Shown here: positions 1-8,325 of the stretch, in pieces | Layout: every line of letters starts with the position of its first letter | Numbering within the stretch: position 1 is the first letter of the stretch | Notes under the pieces: model-generated | The model's input: the letters and a program-made list of their open reading frames with translations, nothing else | What the model was told of the DNA's origin: nothing | Database searches by the model: none | Assembly: GCF_000426585.1 (NCBI RefSeq) | Contig: NZ_AUFQ01000007.1 | Coordinates: 62,001-126,000, forward strand | Direction: 5' to 3' | DNA: 64,000 nucleotides | Origin: Segatella baroniae DSM 16972 = JCM 13447 | Lineage (GTDB): Bacteria > Bacteroidota > Bacteroidia > Bacteroidales > Bacteroidaceae | Position numbers and translations under genes: made by a program

Positions 1-20
1 TAATGCCTAACTTCCTCATA

Positions 21-932
21 TCAGAGACTCATGATTTTCTTGAGAATGTCCTGTGCGGGAATCTGCTTGTAGCGGTCCGAAACCTTGGTTTCGGCATCCC
101 ACTTGTCCTTGGTCGTCACCTCGTCCATGCGGATGGTGACCGTTGCTGTTTGCGTTTTCTTCGTAGCCGAGGTCGTGAACGTGAATTTCTGGGTGGCGGG
201 GAACTGCTTCACGCCCACCGCCCTGAAGTCGGAATAGGCCCAGGCGAGGGTCGATGCGCCGTGGCTTTGCGAAGCATAGTTGACCTTTGCGCCCAGGATC
301 TGTGCCGACATGGGTTCTGTCTGCCAATCGACGGACAGGTTGCCCTTGCGCAGTTTCACCCCGACGACGTCGCTTGCGCTCGTGTCTACGTCGTAAGTGG
401 CCAGGTCCTGCTCCGCAACAGACTGCCGTCCGGGCATGAACAGCTGGTTCCAGAACAAAGCCTGGAGGCTGTAGAAGGTGAGTCCGTTGCTCTTGAGGAA
501 GTCCAGTTGCGTGTAGTCGGCCTTGACATATTCGCGATGCAGGCGGTCGATGACGAGCACATAGGCCGGCGTAAACTCCAACCGGCCTATCTCCGTGCCG
601 AGCAACGGCATGAAAAGTTGCAGCCGGATGACCTCGTCCTTGCGCATGTGGAGGCTCCCCGACACGGTGATGTCCTTGGAACCGGCCTTCAGGTTGAACT
701 TCATGTCGCCCACGATGTTCTTCACATACACGCTGTTGTCGACCACCCGCTGCATGAACTGCAGCCGGCGCAACTGTTGTTGTTCCGCGTTCAACGCCTC
801 CTGCCTGGTCTCTGCGTGTGGAATCGTGGGCTGTTGGCCCGGTTCCTTCACCAAGTTCCTCTTCGATGCGCACGCCGACAGCAGCAGTGCTCCTGCCGCA
901 ATCAGTGTCATGATGCTATTTGATGTCTTCAT
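21..932 (-). CDS. DUF4292 family lipoprotein
   Basis: A 303-residue envelope lipoprotein of unknown function. The signal peptide ends in a lipobox, LLLSAC, with Cys21 as the lipidated residue. The rest is a soluble, beta-rich domain that resembles the DUF4292 family of Bacteroidota, which looks somewhat like LolB/LolA-type folds (family knowledge, not tested here). Its start codon overlaps the stop of the upstream TPR gene by four bases (ATGA), so the two are translationally coupled. In related genomes this pair is commonly followed by a murein hydrolase activator, but that would lie before the window begins. A role in envelope biogenesis is inferred from context only. Confidence 0.8.
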   Translation of the reverse strand: MKTSNSIMTLIAAGALLLSACASKRNLVKEPGQQPTIPHAETRQEALNAEQQQLRRLQFMQRVVDNSVYVKNIVGDMKFNLKAGSKDITVSGSLHMRKDEVIRLQLFMPLLGTEIGRLEFTPAYVLVIDRLHREYVKADYTQLDFLKSNGLTFYSLQALFWNQLFMPGRQSVAEQDLATYDVDTSASDVVGVKLRKGNLSVDWQTEPMSAQILGAKVNYASQSHGASTLAWAYSDFRAVGVKQFPATQKFTFTTSATKKTQTATVTIRMDEVTTKDKWDAETKVSDRYKQIPAQDILKKIMSL

Positions 933-2677
933 TTCCTATGTTTCTTGGGTTTTACAATCGCTTTCGGACGGATTTTCTGCTCCAGCACGGCCTTGTCGCC
1001 GCCTTCCATCGCCTTCATCCAGTAGCCGACGGCCGCTTCGTGGTCGCCCATCCGCTCGTGGATGTCGCCCGCGTGGTCGAAGATGACGCTGTTGTGTTGC
1101 GTCGAATCCAGGTTGGCCACGGCCTGGTCGATGTATATCTGCGCTTCGGCAAAGCGTTCGCTGCGATACAATATCCACGCGTAGGTGTCGAGATAGGTGG
1201 CGTTCTTGGGTTCGGCCTTCACCGTCTTGGCGCTCATTTCGGCCGCTTTCCGAAGGTCGCCGTGCTCCTCGCTCAGGTAGTAGGCGTAGTTGTTGAGGCA
1301 ACCGTAGTTGTCGGGTTTCCACTGAAGGCAGCTGTCGTAGGCCGCGAAAGCCTCCTTGCTGCGTCCCTTCTGGTGCAGGATGTCGCCCATGATGGCGTAG
1401 AAATCCGAGACGATGTCGGGGTTGCTTGCGGGTGTTATCTCGCTCACGCCACGTCGGAAGGCGTCGAGGGCCTCGTCGTTTTCGTCCTTCTGGAAATGGG
1501 CCAGGCCCAAGAAGTAGTAGAAAGCCATTTCCTCGGGGTTGTATTCGGTGGCCGGCTTGCTGATGCGGATGATCTCGTCCCAGTCCTTCGCGGGCCAGAT
1601 GTTCTGCAACAGTTGGATGCGGGCCGCGGCATTGTCGGGCGCCACCTTGAGCCAACGGCGCAAATCGGCGTTGATGGAGTCGACGGGCATTTTCTTGATG
1701 GTCATGTAGGCCACCTTCATGGCATACATGTTGGTGTCCGTGGGGTTGGCGGCCAGCACCTTGTCGAAGAGCTTCAGCAACTTGATACTGTCGTCTCCGG
1801 CCGCTTCCGACTGCTGGACGAGGGCGCGCACGAGGGTCGGTTTGGCGTCGAAAGCCACCTTCGGATTCACCAGAATCTGCTCGGCCAGGGCGTCGGCGTC
1901 GGCCTTCCGTCCCGCAGCCTGGTAGTAGTCGTACATCGAAGTCAGCGCGTAGGCGTTGTTGGGCTCGTCCTCCAGCGCCGTCTTGAACAGCTGGAAGGCT
2001 TCCTTGGCGCGTCGGTTCTGGATGAGCCAGTTGCCCAACATCACCTGATAGTTCGGGTCGTAGGGGTGCTCGGCGGCCAGTTGCTTCAGCGCGTTGTAGG
2101 CCGCTTTCTTGTCGTTCTTAAGTTCGTACACCCTCACTTTCGACAAAGTGAGTTCTTCGCTGTTACCGTCGGCCTGTTCCATGCGGGCTATGCAGGCCAG
2201 CATTCGGTCGTAGTTCTTCTGTTGTTGATAGAGTTGTATCAGCACGTCGAGCACGTCCGTCCGGCTCTTGTCCGTCCGGTAGAGCTGCTCGTAGGCCTCG
2301 ATGGCCTTGTCAAACTGCCGCGCGTTGATGTAGTATTGCGCCAGCCGCTCGCGATAGGTGGCGTTGGCGGGACGCAGCTGCACGGCTTTTTGCAGATAGT
2401 TCATGACCAGACTGTCCTGTTTCAGCTCGTTCCGGAACATCGAAAGCATGTAGTAAGCTTCCGCTCCTTGGGGGGTGAGGGCCACGCAGCGGTTGAATTG
2501 GATGAAGGCGGAGTCCATCTTGTCGGCGTGATACAGCCTCAATCCTTCGAGAAAGATCTCGTCGTAGCCGCGCCCAGGGTCGCCGGACAGCGTGTCTTGG
2601 CCCATGGCGGGGCGCGCCACGCAGGCAAGCATGGCGGCGAAAGACAGGAAAAAGATTTTTTGAATACTTCTAAACAT
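929..2677 (-). CDS. Tetratricopeptide-repeat periplasmic protein
   Basis: A 582-residue protein with an N-terminal secretion signal of about 26 residues ending near AMGQ. It is followed by TPR-like helical pairs along nearly its whole length; examples are AEAYYMLSMF, AYALTSMYDYYQAAGR and CLNNYAYYLSEEHGDL. TPR arrays are protein-binding scaffolds, and no enzymatic domain is seen. It lies between dut and the DUF4292 lipoprotein gene, with a 43-base gap from dut and a 4-base overlap with the lipoprotein, so these three probably form one minus-strand operon. The partner is unknown. Confidence 0.85.
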   Translation of the reverse strand: MFRSIQKIFFLSFAAMLACVARPAMGQDTLSGDPGRGYDEIFLEGLRLYHADKMDSAFIQFNRCVALTPQGAEAYYMLSMFRNELKQDSLVMNYLQKAVQLRPANATYRERLAQYYINARQFDKAIEAYEQLYRTDKSRTDVLDVLIQLYQQQKNYDRMLACIARMEQADGNSEELTLSKVRVYELKNDKKAAYNALKQLAAEHPYDPNYQVMLGNWLIQNRRAKEAFQLFKTALEDEPNNAYALTSMYDYYQAAGRKADADALAEQILVNPKVAFDAKPTLVRALVQQSEAAGDDSIKLLKLFDKVLAANPTDTNMYAMKVAYMTIKKMPVDSINADLRRWLKVAPDNAAARIQLLQNIWPAKDWDEIIRISKPATEYNPEEMAFYYFLGLAHFQKDENDEALDAFRRGVSEITPASNPDIVSDFYAIMGDILHQKGRSKEAFAAYDSCLQWKPDNYGCLNNYAYYLSEEHGDLRKAAEMSAKTVKAEPKNATYLDTYAWILYRSERFAEAQIYIDQAVANLDSTQHNSVIFDHAGDIHERMGDHEAAVGYWMKAMEGGDKAVLEQKIRPKAIVKPKKHRK

Positions 2678-2720
2678 ATTATAATTAGGTGGTCATCGAC
2701 CGTCCGCGGACGGCTTCCGC

Positions 2721-3158
2721 TCACTTCACCCCCGTGTGGCCGTAGCCCCCTGTGCCCCGTTCGGTCTCGTCCAAAGCCTCCACCTGCACGAAGGTTCCCT
2801 GCTCATGGCGCGCTATCACCATCTGGGCGATGCGCTCGCCGTCGGCTATCACGAAGTCTTCCTGTGAGAAGTTGATCAGCAAAACCATGATTTCGCCACG
2901 GTAATCGGCGTCCACCGTGCCCGGCGTATTGAGCACTGTAATGCCTTTTTTCAGTGCCAATCCGCTGCGGGGACGTATCTGTGCCTCGTAGCCTGCGGGC
3001 AAAGCGATGTGCAATCCCGTGGGGATGAGGCGGCGCTCAAGGGGCTTCAAGCGGATGGGGGCTTCGATATTGGCGCGCAAGTCCATGCCCGCGCTCTGTG
3101 GAGTGGCGTATGCCGGCAGTGGCTGACGGCCTCGGTTGACAACTTTTATCTTGATCAT
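2721..3158 (-). CDS. dut: dUTP diphosphatase (dUTPase)
   Basis: Hydrolyses dUTP to dUMP and diphosphate, which keeps uracil out of DNA and supplies dUMP for thymidylate. The 145-residue length fits the trimeric dUTPase family. The conserved motifs are in order: AGMDLRA (motif 1), RSGLA (2), [11 protein letters not shown] with the catalytic Asp and Tyr region (3), GERIAQMV (4), and the glycine-rich C-terminal arm [10 protein letters not shown] (5), where the family usually reads GGFGSTG. It is divergent from the dGTPase gene, so two nucleotide-pool enzymes share one intergenic region of 143 bp. Confidence 0.96.
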   Translation of the reverse strand: MIKIKVVNRGRQPLPAYATPQSAGMDLRANIEAPIRLKPLERRLIPTGLHIALPAGYEAQIRPRSGLALKKGITVLNTPGTVDADYRGEIMVLLINFSQEDFVIADGERIAQMVIARHEQGTFVQVEALDETERGTGGYGHTGVK

Positions 3159-3187
3159 GAACCCTGTGAAGATACGTAAAACACATG

Positions 3188-3195
3188 CAAAAATA
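3188..3195 (-). promoter_or_regulatory. Candidate -7 element for the dut operon
   Basis: On the minus strand this reads TATTTTTG, which matches the Bacteroidota -7 consensus TAnnTTTG. It lies 29 bases before the dut start codon. No TTTG is seen at the usual 19-21 base distance. Confidence 0.5.
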
Positions 3196-3260
3196 GCTAT
3201 TTATCTTTACAAAGCTCCACTTTTTAAACCTAAAAAGCAAGAAATAAGGCAAAATTAGTT

Positions 3261-3268
3261 TATCTTTG
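3261..3268 (+). promoter_or_regulatory. Candidate -7 element for the dGTPase gene
   Basis: TATCTTTG matches TAnnTTTG exactly and lies 33 bases before the ATG at 3302. A clear -33 TTTG is missing. Confidence 0.6.
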
Positions 3269-3301
3269 CATTTATCTCATTGATATGCAAGACGATAATA
3301 C

Positions 3302-4639
3302 ATGAATTGGTCACAACTCATCTCCAACATCCGGTTCGGTCAGGAGCACTCCGTGGCGTCGCATCATGACGCCCGCTCCGAGTTCAGACGTGACTCCGAC
3401 CGCCTGATTTATTCACCTCCCTTCCGTCGTTTACAGAACAAGACGCAGGTGTTCCCGCTTCCGGGCAGCGTCTTCGTCCACAACCGGCTGACCCACAGCT
3501 TGGAGGTGGCGTCGCTGGGAATGTCGCTCGGCAGCGATGTCGCCCGCATTCTGGTCGCCCGTCACCCCGAGTTGAAGGACACGAACTTCGAGGAAATCAG
3601 CACCATCGTGCATGCGGCGTGCCTCGCCCACGACATGGGGAACCCGCCGTTCGGCCACAGTGGCGAGAAAGCCATTCAGGCATTCTTCTCCGAAGGCGAA
3701 GGGGCTTGCCTCAAGGAGCGGCTCAGCAAGCCCTTTTGGGAGGACATTACGCACTTCGAAGGGAACGCCAACGCGTTCAGACTGCTCACCCATCAGTTCA
3801 ACGGACGCCGCAAGGGAGGTTTCGTTCTCACGTATTCCATGCTGGCAAGTATCGTGAAATACCCCTTCGCCAGCCACTATGCGGGGCGTCACGGCAAGTT
3901 CGGCTTCTTCCAATCGGAGAGCGGTGTCTACGAGAAAATAGCCGAACATCTCGGCATTACCCGTCTTTCGTTCCCCGGAGAGCCCCTCCGTTACGTGCGT
4001 CACCCGCTTGTTTACCTTGTCGAAGCGGCCGATGACATCTGCTATGAGATTATGGATATCGAGGATTCGCACAAGCTTCGCATCCTCTCTTATCAAGAGA
4101 CGGAAGACTTGTTGCTGCGCTTCTTCGACCCCGAAGAGCAGGAAAACATCCGTCGCCGCATGGACGAGGAGGAGGTGACCGATGTCAACGAGCGGGTGGT
4201 TTACATGCGGGCCTGCGTCATCGGCAAGCTCGAACACGAATGCGTGTTGGCCTTTGCCAACAACGAGCGGCAGATTCTGGATGGAAAGTTCGAGGGTTGC
4301 CTCATCGACCACATCTCTCCCGTGCAGCGCGAGGCCTACCGCCATTGCAGCCGGGTGTCTTTCCAGCGCATCTACCAGAGCAAGCCCGTGCTCGACGTGG
4401 AGCTTGGCGGTTATAAAATCATGGAGACATTGATGAAGACGATGGTCGACGCCGCCGTCAACCCGCAGCGTTTCCAGTCGCAACAGCTCATCAAGCGCGT
4501 CAGCAGCCAGTACGACATCCAGAGCGAAGACCTGGAAACGCGCATCATGGCCGTCCTCGACTACATCAGCGGCATGACGGATGTCTACGCCTTGGACGTC
4601 TATCAGAAGATCTGCGGCATATCGTTGCCGCGAGTGTAG
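3302..4639 (+). CDS. dgt: dGTP triphosphohydrolase (dGTPase)
   Basis: An HD-superfamily enzyme that cleaves dGTP, or other dNTPs, to the nucleoside and triphosphate. The 445-residue length fits the family. The metal-binding HD region is clear: THSLEVASLG (His65) followed by HAACLAHDMGNPPFGHSGE (HD at residues 110-111), then a C-terminal helical half. The start at 3302 follows an exact -7 element. It ends just before a large palindromic repeat. Together with the divergent dUTPase it suggests local clustering of dNTP-pool control; co-regulation is inferred. Confidence 0.93.
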   Translation: MNWSQLISNIRFGQEHSVASHHDARSEFRRDSDRLIYSPPFRRLQNKTQVFPLPGSVFVHNRLTHSLEVASLGMSLGSDVARILVARHPELKDTNFEEISTIVHAACLAHDMGNPPFGHSGEKAIQAFFSEGEGACLKERLSKPFWEDITHFEGNANAFRLLTHQFNGRRKGGFVLTYSMLASIVKYPFASHYAGRHGKFGFFQSESGVYEKIAEHLGITRLSFPGEPLRYVRHPLVYLVEAADDICYEIMDIEDSHKLRILSYQETEDLLLRFFDPEEQENIRRRMDEEEVTDVNERVVYMRACVIGKLEHECVLAFANNERQILDGKFEGCLIDHISPVQREAYRHCSRVSFQRIYQSKPVLDVELGGYKIMETLMKTMVDAAVNPQRFQSQQLIKRVSSQYDIQSEDLETRIMAVLDYISGMTDVYALDVYQKICGISLPRV

Positions 4640-4672
4640 GGGTCTGTCGCACCCAAACAGGAACACAACAAC

Positions 4673-4803
4673 GACCCACCCCGGCCCAAACAGAGACCCA
4701 CCCCGGCCCTCCCAAAGGGAGGGTGCACTAATGAAAGACACGACTGGCATGCCAATTGTCGCTCAAGTTAGTGCACCCTCCCTTTGGGAGGGCCGGGGTG
4801 GGT
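4673..4803. repeat. 36-bp perfect inverted repeat with nested direct repeats
   Basis: The arms 4696-4731 and 4768-4803 are perfect reverse complements over 36 bases, with a 36-base loop. The outer ends pair for about 13 more bases with a few mismatches. The 15-mer GACCCACCCCGGCCC occurs at 4673-4687 and again at 4695-4709, exactly 22 bases apart. Each arm also holds a small inner palindrome, CCCTCCCTTTGGGAGGG on the right arm. It fills most of the gap between the convergent dGTPase and barrel genes, so it may also terminate both transcripts. Confidence 0.9.
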
Positions 4804-4818
4804 TTCTGCTTGGGTCTT

Positions 4819-5343
4819 TTACAACCCGAAGCCGATGGCTACATAGAAGCGGGTGTAGTCTTTGAACAGCGCGCTATGCGCGTTGTAGTGGCGCACGCCC
4901 GCGCCGAATATGGGCTTGACGCGGCCCGATCCCAGATGCGCGTACACGCCGGCGTCGTAATAGTTGTATCTCCAATCGCGCTTGGTCTTGAAGTTGTCGC
5001 CAATGCCGATGCGTGCATCGAGCTTCAAGTCTGTCGTTTTTAGGAACGTGTAGCCCACGTTGACACCTGCTATCGGGTCGGCATAGTAGTCCTTGACGCC
5101 CTTTTGCTTGAAAAGGTCAATGGCGTATGCCCCCTCTACGTGCACAAACAGCCGGTTGGTGATGTCGTATCCGACATTCGCCACCAAGGTGTAAGGCTTG
5201 AAATCCTTGTAAAAGAAAGCGCCTTTGGTTTGAAACTCCACCCTCAGTCCCGACTCTTCGGCCGGCAGCGAAAGTGGAAACAGGCACAGCACGAGCAGGT
5301 AAAGTGCCTTGAAACGTGCTCCGTGGAAAACTGTTCTCTTCAT
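4819..5343 (-). CDS. Small outer-membrane beta-barrel protein
   Basis: A 174-residue protein starting at the MKRTVF codon; an upstream ATG would add eight residues that do not look like a signal peptide. A hydrophobic signal (ALYLLVLCLFPLSLPA) is followed by alternating amphipathic strands such as YTLVANVGYDITNRLFVHVEGAY and a C-terminal strand ending in aromatic and hydrophobic residues (FYVAIGFGL), as in outer-membrane barrels with about eight strands. The specific function is not recognised. It is probably monocistronic, between the palindromic repeat and glsB. Confidence 0.75.
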   Translation of the reverse strand: MKRTVFHGARFKALYLLVLCLFPLSLPAEESGLRVEFQTKGAFFYKDFKPYTLVANVGYDITNRLFVHVEGAYAIDLFKQKGVKDYYADPIAGVNVGYTFLKTTDLKLDARIGIGDNFKTKRDWRYNYYDAGVYAHLGSGRVKPIFGAGVRHYNAHSALFKDYTRFYVAIGFGL

Positions 5344-5435
5344 GGTTTGAAAAATAAAGTATGACAAAAAGGAATTTGTTTACAGACGATCGTCCACCAT
5401 GAAAACGGCAACAAACTTATGTTTTATAGCAAAGG

Positions 5436-6434
5436 TCAATGTTCGTGACGGCTTTTGTAAATCACCTTGTTGGCTCCGCTGGTGATCTTCAGGGCTTCGG
5501 GGTGCTCCTTCACGTAGCTGTCGATGTGGCGCACGCGCTTTTCTTCCAGTATTTCGTCGACGGCGATCAGGATTCCCGTCTCTTCCACGTCGCCGAAACC
5601 GTAGTTGATGGCCGTGCCGAAGAGCTTCATCGTGGGGCTGAGGCTCATGTAGGCGTTCACCAAAGGCGGGATGTTGTAGCCCAGCCTGCGGATTTCACGG
5701 TTCAGTATGCGATAGTCGTTGCGGAAAGAGGCTTGGTCGAACAGCCGTGACAGTTCGTCTTCGGGTGTCTCGATGGTCAGCGGCTTGATCGGCACGATGA
5801 GATTGTCCTTGTCGTCGAAGTGTTTCTTGAGGAAATAGAGTATCATGTCGCGGCCACGGCGGATGTAGGAAGGATACATCGTCATCTTTCCGAAGAAGTA
5901 CCGGCAGTCGGGATTGATAACGGTGAGGGCTCCCAGGCCGTCCCACAGGTTGTCGAGGGCGAAGATACTCTTCGTGTTCGTGCGCACGTTCTGGTATTCC
6001 AGCGACACGAAGCTGCGTCCCAGCTCCACGGTGTAGGGCGCGTAGTCACGCATGAACTGGTCGGAGAAATGGAACATGTGGCTCGTTGCCAGCAGTGGCT
6101 GCCCCTTGTCGTCGAGCTTCCAGTCGTTGCCGAAGAGATAGCGGTAGCCTCCGATGATTTCCTCGGCCTCGGGATTCCACACGATGAGCTGCTTGCAACC
6201 GCCCTCCATGGTGTCGAACTCGTCGATGTCGGCAGCCTTTCCGGTGCCGCCGCCGGCCGAACGGAACGCGATTTCACGCAACCGGCCGATCTCGCGCATC
6301 ACGTTGGGCGCGTCCTGGGCCGTGATGACGTAGATTTCGTTGTTGCTCTTGTTGGTCATGCGTAGCTGACGTTCCGGCGTGAGCTCTCTCTTGAGCACGT
6401 CCTTGGGAATCGGTTGGATGATCTCTTCTTCCAT
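5436..6434 (-). CDS. glsB: GlsB-type N-acyltransferase (GNAT fold) for glycine/amino-acid lipids
   Basis: A 332-residue protein related to OlsB and HlyA-like acyltransferases. In Bacteroides the homologue GlsB adds a beta-hydroxy acyl chain to the glycine nitrogen in the first step of glycine-lipid synthesis. The motifs seen are IGGYRYLFG, the ELGRSFV block (a hallmark of this family) and a C-terminal DEILEEKRVRHIDSY region. The longer frame has an upstream ATG at 6506, but the start at 6434 (MEEEIIQP) is preferred because the extra 24 residues are basic and unlike the family, and overlap the gene upstream. It sits 61 bases after glsA and is probably co-transcribed with it. Confidence 0.85.
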   Translation of the reverse strand: MEEEIIQPIPKDVLKRELTPERQLRMTNKSNNEIYVITAQDAPNVMREIGRLREIAFRSAGGGTGKAADIDEFDTMEGGCKQLIVWNPEAEEIIGGYRYLFGNDWKLDDKGQPLLATSHMFHFSDQFMRDYAPYTVELGRSFVSLEYQNVRTNTKSIFALDNLWDGLGALTVINPDCRYFFGKMTMYPSYIRRGRDMILYFLKKHFDDKDNLIVPIKPLTIETPEDELSRLFDQASFRNDYRILNREIRRLGYNIPPLVNAYMSLSPTMKLFGTAINYGFGDVEETGILIAVDEILEEKRVRHIDSYVKEHPEALKITSGANKVIYKSRHEH

Positions 6435-6495
6435 TTTCTTTGCTGTTATTGGTCGTTGGCTGTCGTGCCTTCGCCTTCCTTCACGGCGTGGGGCA

Positions 6496-7320
6496 CTACA
6501 GTTCATATACTTTGTCTTCGACGAATTTCGCCCATTCCATCGGTGATTTCGTCTTGTCGAAGGTTTGCCAGGGAATCGGCTTGCCGATGACGACCCGGAA
6601 GGTCTTGCCTACGTTCCTGTACATCTCGTCCACCAGGAAGAGCATGGCCAGATTGAAAGGCAGAAAGCGGTCGCTGAAGCGGGCGATGCGGTAGAAACGG
6701 TTGGAATTGCGGCCGCTGAAATGGATGGGAACGATGTCGCGATGGGTCTCGACGCTCTTCGTGATGAAGGTCTTCTTCCAAGGAAGGTCGTGTATTTCGC
6801 CGTCGATCATGCGGCTGTTGAGGCCTGCCGGGAACATGATCAGATGGTTGGTGCCGCTGAAACCGGCCTCCACCATGCGTGGAAAGTCTCGGCTCTGCTT
6901 GCCCGTTTTGTTGATACCAATGCTGACAGGCTTGAGCCCCGGCAGGTTGAGCAGCAGGTCGTTGACCAGGTAACGGAAGTTGCCGTCGTAGTGACGGCCG
7001 ATGATGGAGCCGAGCGAAACGCCGTCCTGGCCGCCCAGCGGATGGTTGGAGACGAACGTGTAGAGCTTGCCGTCGTCCTTGTCGGGCAGGTTTTCCTCGC
7101 CTTCGACAATCAATGTCATCTTCAGATAGCGCACGCATTCGGTCAACCACTCCGTGCCCGAGAGGTGACGGCTGTCCCACAGGAAGCGGTTCACTTCGTC
7201 CTCATGCACGAGACGCTTGAGCCATGACACGACAAAGCGAGGCACATAGCGTGCCTTCGTGCCCATCTTGCCTTTCAAAATCTTGTCAATGTCGATTGTT
7301 TTCTCTATCGTTTCTCTCAT
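6496..7320 (-). CDS. glsA: GlsA-type O-acyltransferase (PlsC-like)
   Basis: A 274-residue lysophospholipid-acyltransferase-like protein. In Bacteroides GlsA adds the second acyl chain to the N-acyl-glycine made by GlsB. The catalytic block reads SNHPLGGQDG, a variant with five residues between His and Asp in place of the usual four. The second block MFPAGLNSR corresponds to the PlsC FPEGTRS motif. It is the first gene of a two-gene minus-strand unit with glsB. Upstream is the repeat-rich gap before the dcw cluster. Confidence 0.85.
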   Translation of the reverse strand: MRETIEKTIDIDKILKGKMGTKARYVPRFVVSWLKRLVHEDEVNRFLWDSRHLSGTEWLTECVRYLKMTLIVEGEENLPDKDDGKLYTFVSNHPLGGQDGVSLGSIIGRHYDGNFRYLVNDLLLNLPGLKPVSIGINKTGKQSRDFPRMVEAGFSGTNHLIMFPAGLNSRMIDGEIHDLPWKKTFITKSVETHRDIVPIHFSGRNSNRFYRIARFSDRFLPFNLAMLFLVDEMYRNVGKTFRVVIGKPIPWQTFDKTKSPMEWAKFVEDKVYEL

Positions 7321-7542
7321 GTGTACGAAATACTAACACCTTGCAAAAATAACATTTCTTTTCTAAATATGCTTCCTTTTGCGACGGAAATATAAGGTTT
7401 GACGCAAAAAACGGCGACTTTTTGCCCCTTCTTATAAACTCCTGGTCATGAGAGCGTCGTGTTTTCATGCCGTCGTCCCTTGGTTTCGGTCGTCTTGGAA
7501 GTGAGCCTTTGTCTTCAAAAAAGCCCCATTTCATCGTATCAT

Positions 7543-7595
7543 CGCTGCCCTTTTGCGCGCCAAAAGCACTGCTTTTGGCGCGCAAAAGGGCAGCG
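7543..7595. repeat. 22-bp family repeat, locus 1: perfect 25-bp inverted repeat
   Basis: The arms 7543-7567 and 7571-7595 are perfect reverse complements with a 3-base loop (ACT). Read as direct units it contains CAAAAGCACTGCTTTTGGCGCG followed by another 22-base unit. The bases 7583-7600 are the reverse complement of GCAACCGCTGCCCTTTTG, which recurs almost exactly near 15.05 kb and 57.4 kb. It lies in the 526-base gap between divergent glsA and mraZ. Confidence 0.9.
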
Positions 7596-7648
7596 GTTGC
7601 GAGAGGCCTGGTTGCCCCTTGCCTTTTGAAGACATATCCACAGGCTTT

Positions 7649-7721
7649 TAAGACATAAGTACATAAGGACATATTGGCTGTTGGAGGTTTTAAAGACATA
7701 AAGACATAAGGACATATTTGG
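7649..7721. repeat. GACATAAGGACATA-type direct repeats
   Basis: Two copies of an AAGACATAARNACATAAGGACATAT-like segment lie at 7649-7675 and 7691-7718. Each is itself built from GACATAA words. They are part of the non-coding gap before mraZ. The long frame across this gap is not considered a gene. Confidence 0.75.
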
Positions 7722-7774
7722 CAGGTCATTTCACGCTTCACATTGCACATTTTTCATTCAATCGCTGCTATTTT

Positions 7775-7800
7775 GTGGGGAAAAGTGGGGCGGTGTGGGG
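7775..7800 (+). promoter_or_regulatory. Triple GTGGGG boxes, candidate MraZ operator
   Basis: GTGGGG occurs at 7775-7780, 7785-7790 and 7795-7800, exactly one DNA turn (10 bp) apart. MraZ in other bacteria binds TGGGN-type repeats with this spacing upstream of its own operon. The middle and last boxes fall on the -33 region of the promoter below, so binding should block RNA polymerase (inference). Confidence 0.85.
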
Positions 7801-7809
7801 AAAAATGTG

Positions 7810-7817
7810 TATCTTTG
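7810..7817 (+). promoter_or_regulatory. -7 promoter element of the dcw cluster
   Basis: TATCTTTG matches TAnnTTTG. The expected start of transcription is near 7824, about 23 bases before the mraZ ATG. The -33 position holds a GTGGGG box where TTTG would be expected. Confidence 0.75.
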
Positions 7818-7846
7818 ACGGCGAAATCCATATTAAATATGTGTGC

Positions 7847-8293
7847 ATGCGATTCATAGGCAACATTTCAGGAAAGACCGACGCGAAAGGCAGGGTGTTC
7901 ATGCCGGCGGCATTCCGCAAGATTTTGCAGGCTGCCGGTGAGCAAAACATCGTTCTTCGGAAAGATGTCTTCCAGTCGTGTCTTGTCGTCTATCCCGAAT
8001 CGGTGTGGAACGGCGTGATGGACATGCTGCGGTTGCGGCTGAACCGTTGGAACCGCAAGGAACAACAGGTGTTCCGACAGTTCGTTTCCGATGTCGAGAT
8101 ACTGACGCTCGACGGCAACGGGCGCTTTCTCATACCCAAACGTTACTTGCAGATGGCCGCCATTCAGCAGGAAGTGAACCTGGTGGGGGTGGACGACACC
8201 ATCGAGATATGGAGCGCGGAAGCCATGGCCCGCGAGCAGCTGCCTGTCGATGAGTTCGGAAAAGCCGTGGAAGAAATCATGGGAGAAGTGTGA
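7847..8293 (+). CDS. mraZ: Transcriptional regulator MraZ
   Basis: A 148-residue AbrB-like DNA-binding protein that forms rings and represses the dcw cluster in studied bacteria. It has the tandem MraZ repeats: FIGNISGKTDAKGRVFMPAAFRK near the start and VEILTLDGNGRFLIPKRY in the second half, both with the D-x-x-GR-x-x-(I/M)P signature. The start at 7847 is chosen because the open frame upstream runs through the operator boxes and promoter. It is the first gene of the cluster and probably autoregulates through the three GTGGGG boxes. Confidence 0.95.
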   Translation: MRFIGNISGKTDAKGRVFMPAAFRKILQAAGEQNIVLRKDVFQSCLVVYPESVWNGVMDMLRLRLNRWNRKEQQVFRQFVSDVEILTLDGNGRFLIPKRYLQMAAIQQEVNLVGVDDTIEIWSAEAMAREQLPVDEFGKAVEEIMGEV

Positions 8294-8325
8294 AATGAGA
8301 AGTGAGAAATGAAAAATGAGAAGAT
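8286..8325 (+). repeat. AATGAGAAGTG-type words spanning mraZ stop and rsmH start
   Basis: Imperfect repeats of GAAATGAGAAGTG run through the mraZ stop codon (TGA at 8291-8293) and the first five codons given to rsmH. The same word family occurs after ftsL and ftsI. Confidence 0.7.

Noticed and set aside
920..2875. Open frame of 651 codons opposite the TPR gene
   Set aside because: Antisense shadow of the TPR protein and dut; low-complexity Val/Gly/His-rich translation with no family features.
7286..7750. 154-codon frame on the minus strand between glsA and mraZ
   Set aside because: It translates the 22-bp family palindrome and the GACATAA repeats and overlaps the glsA start; it is not protein-like.
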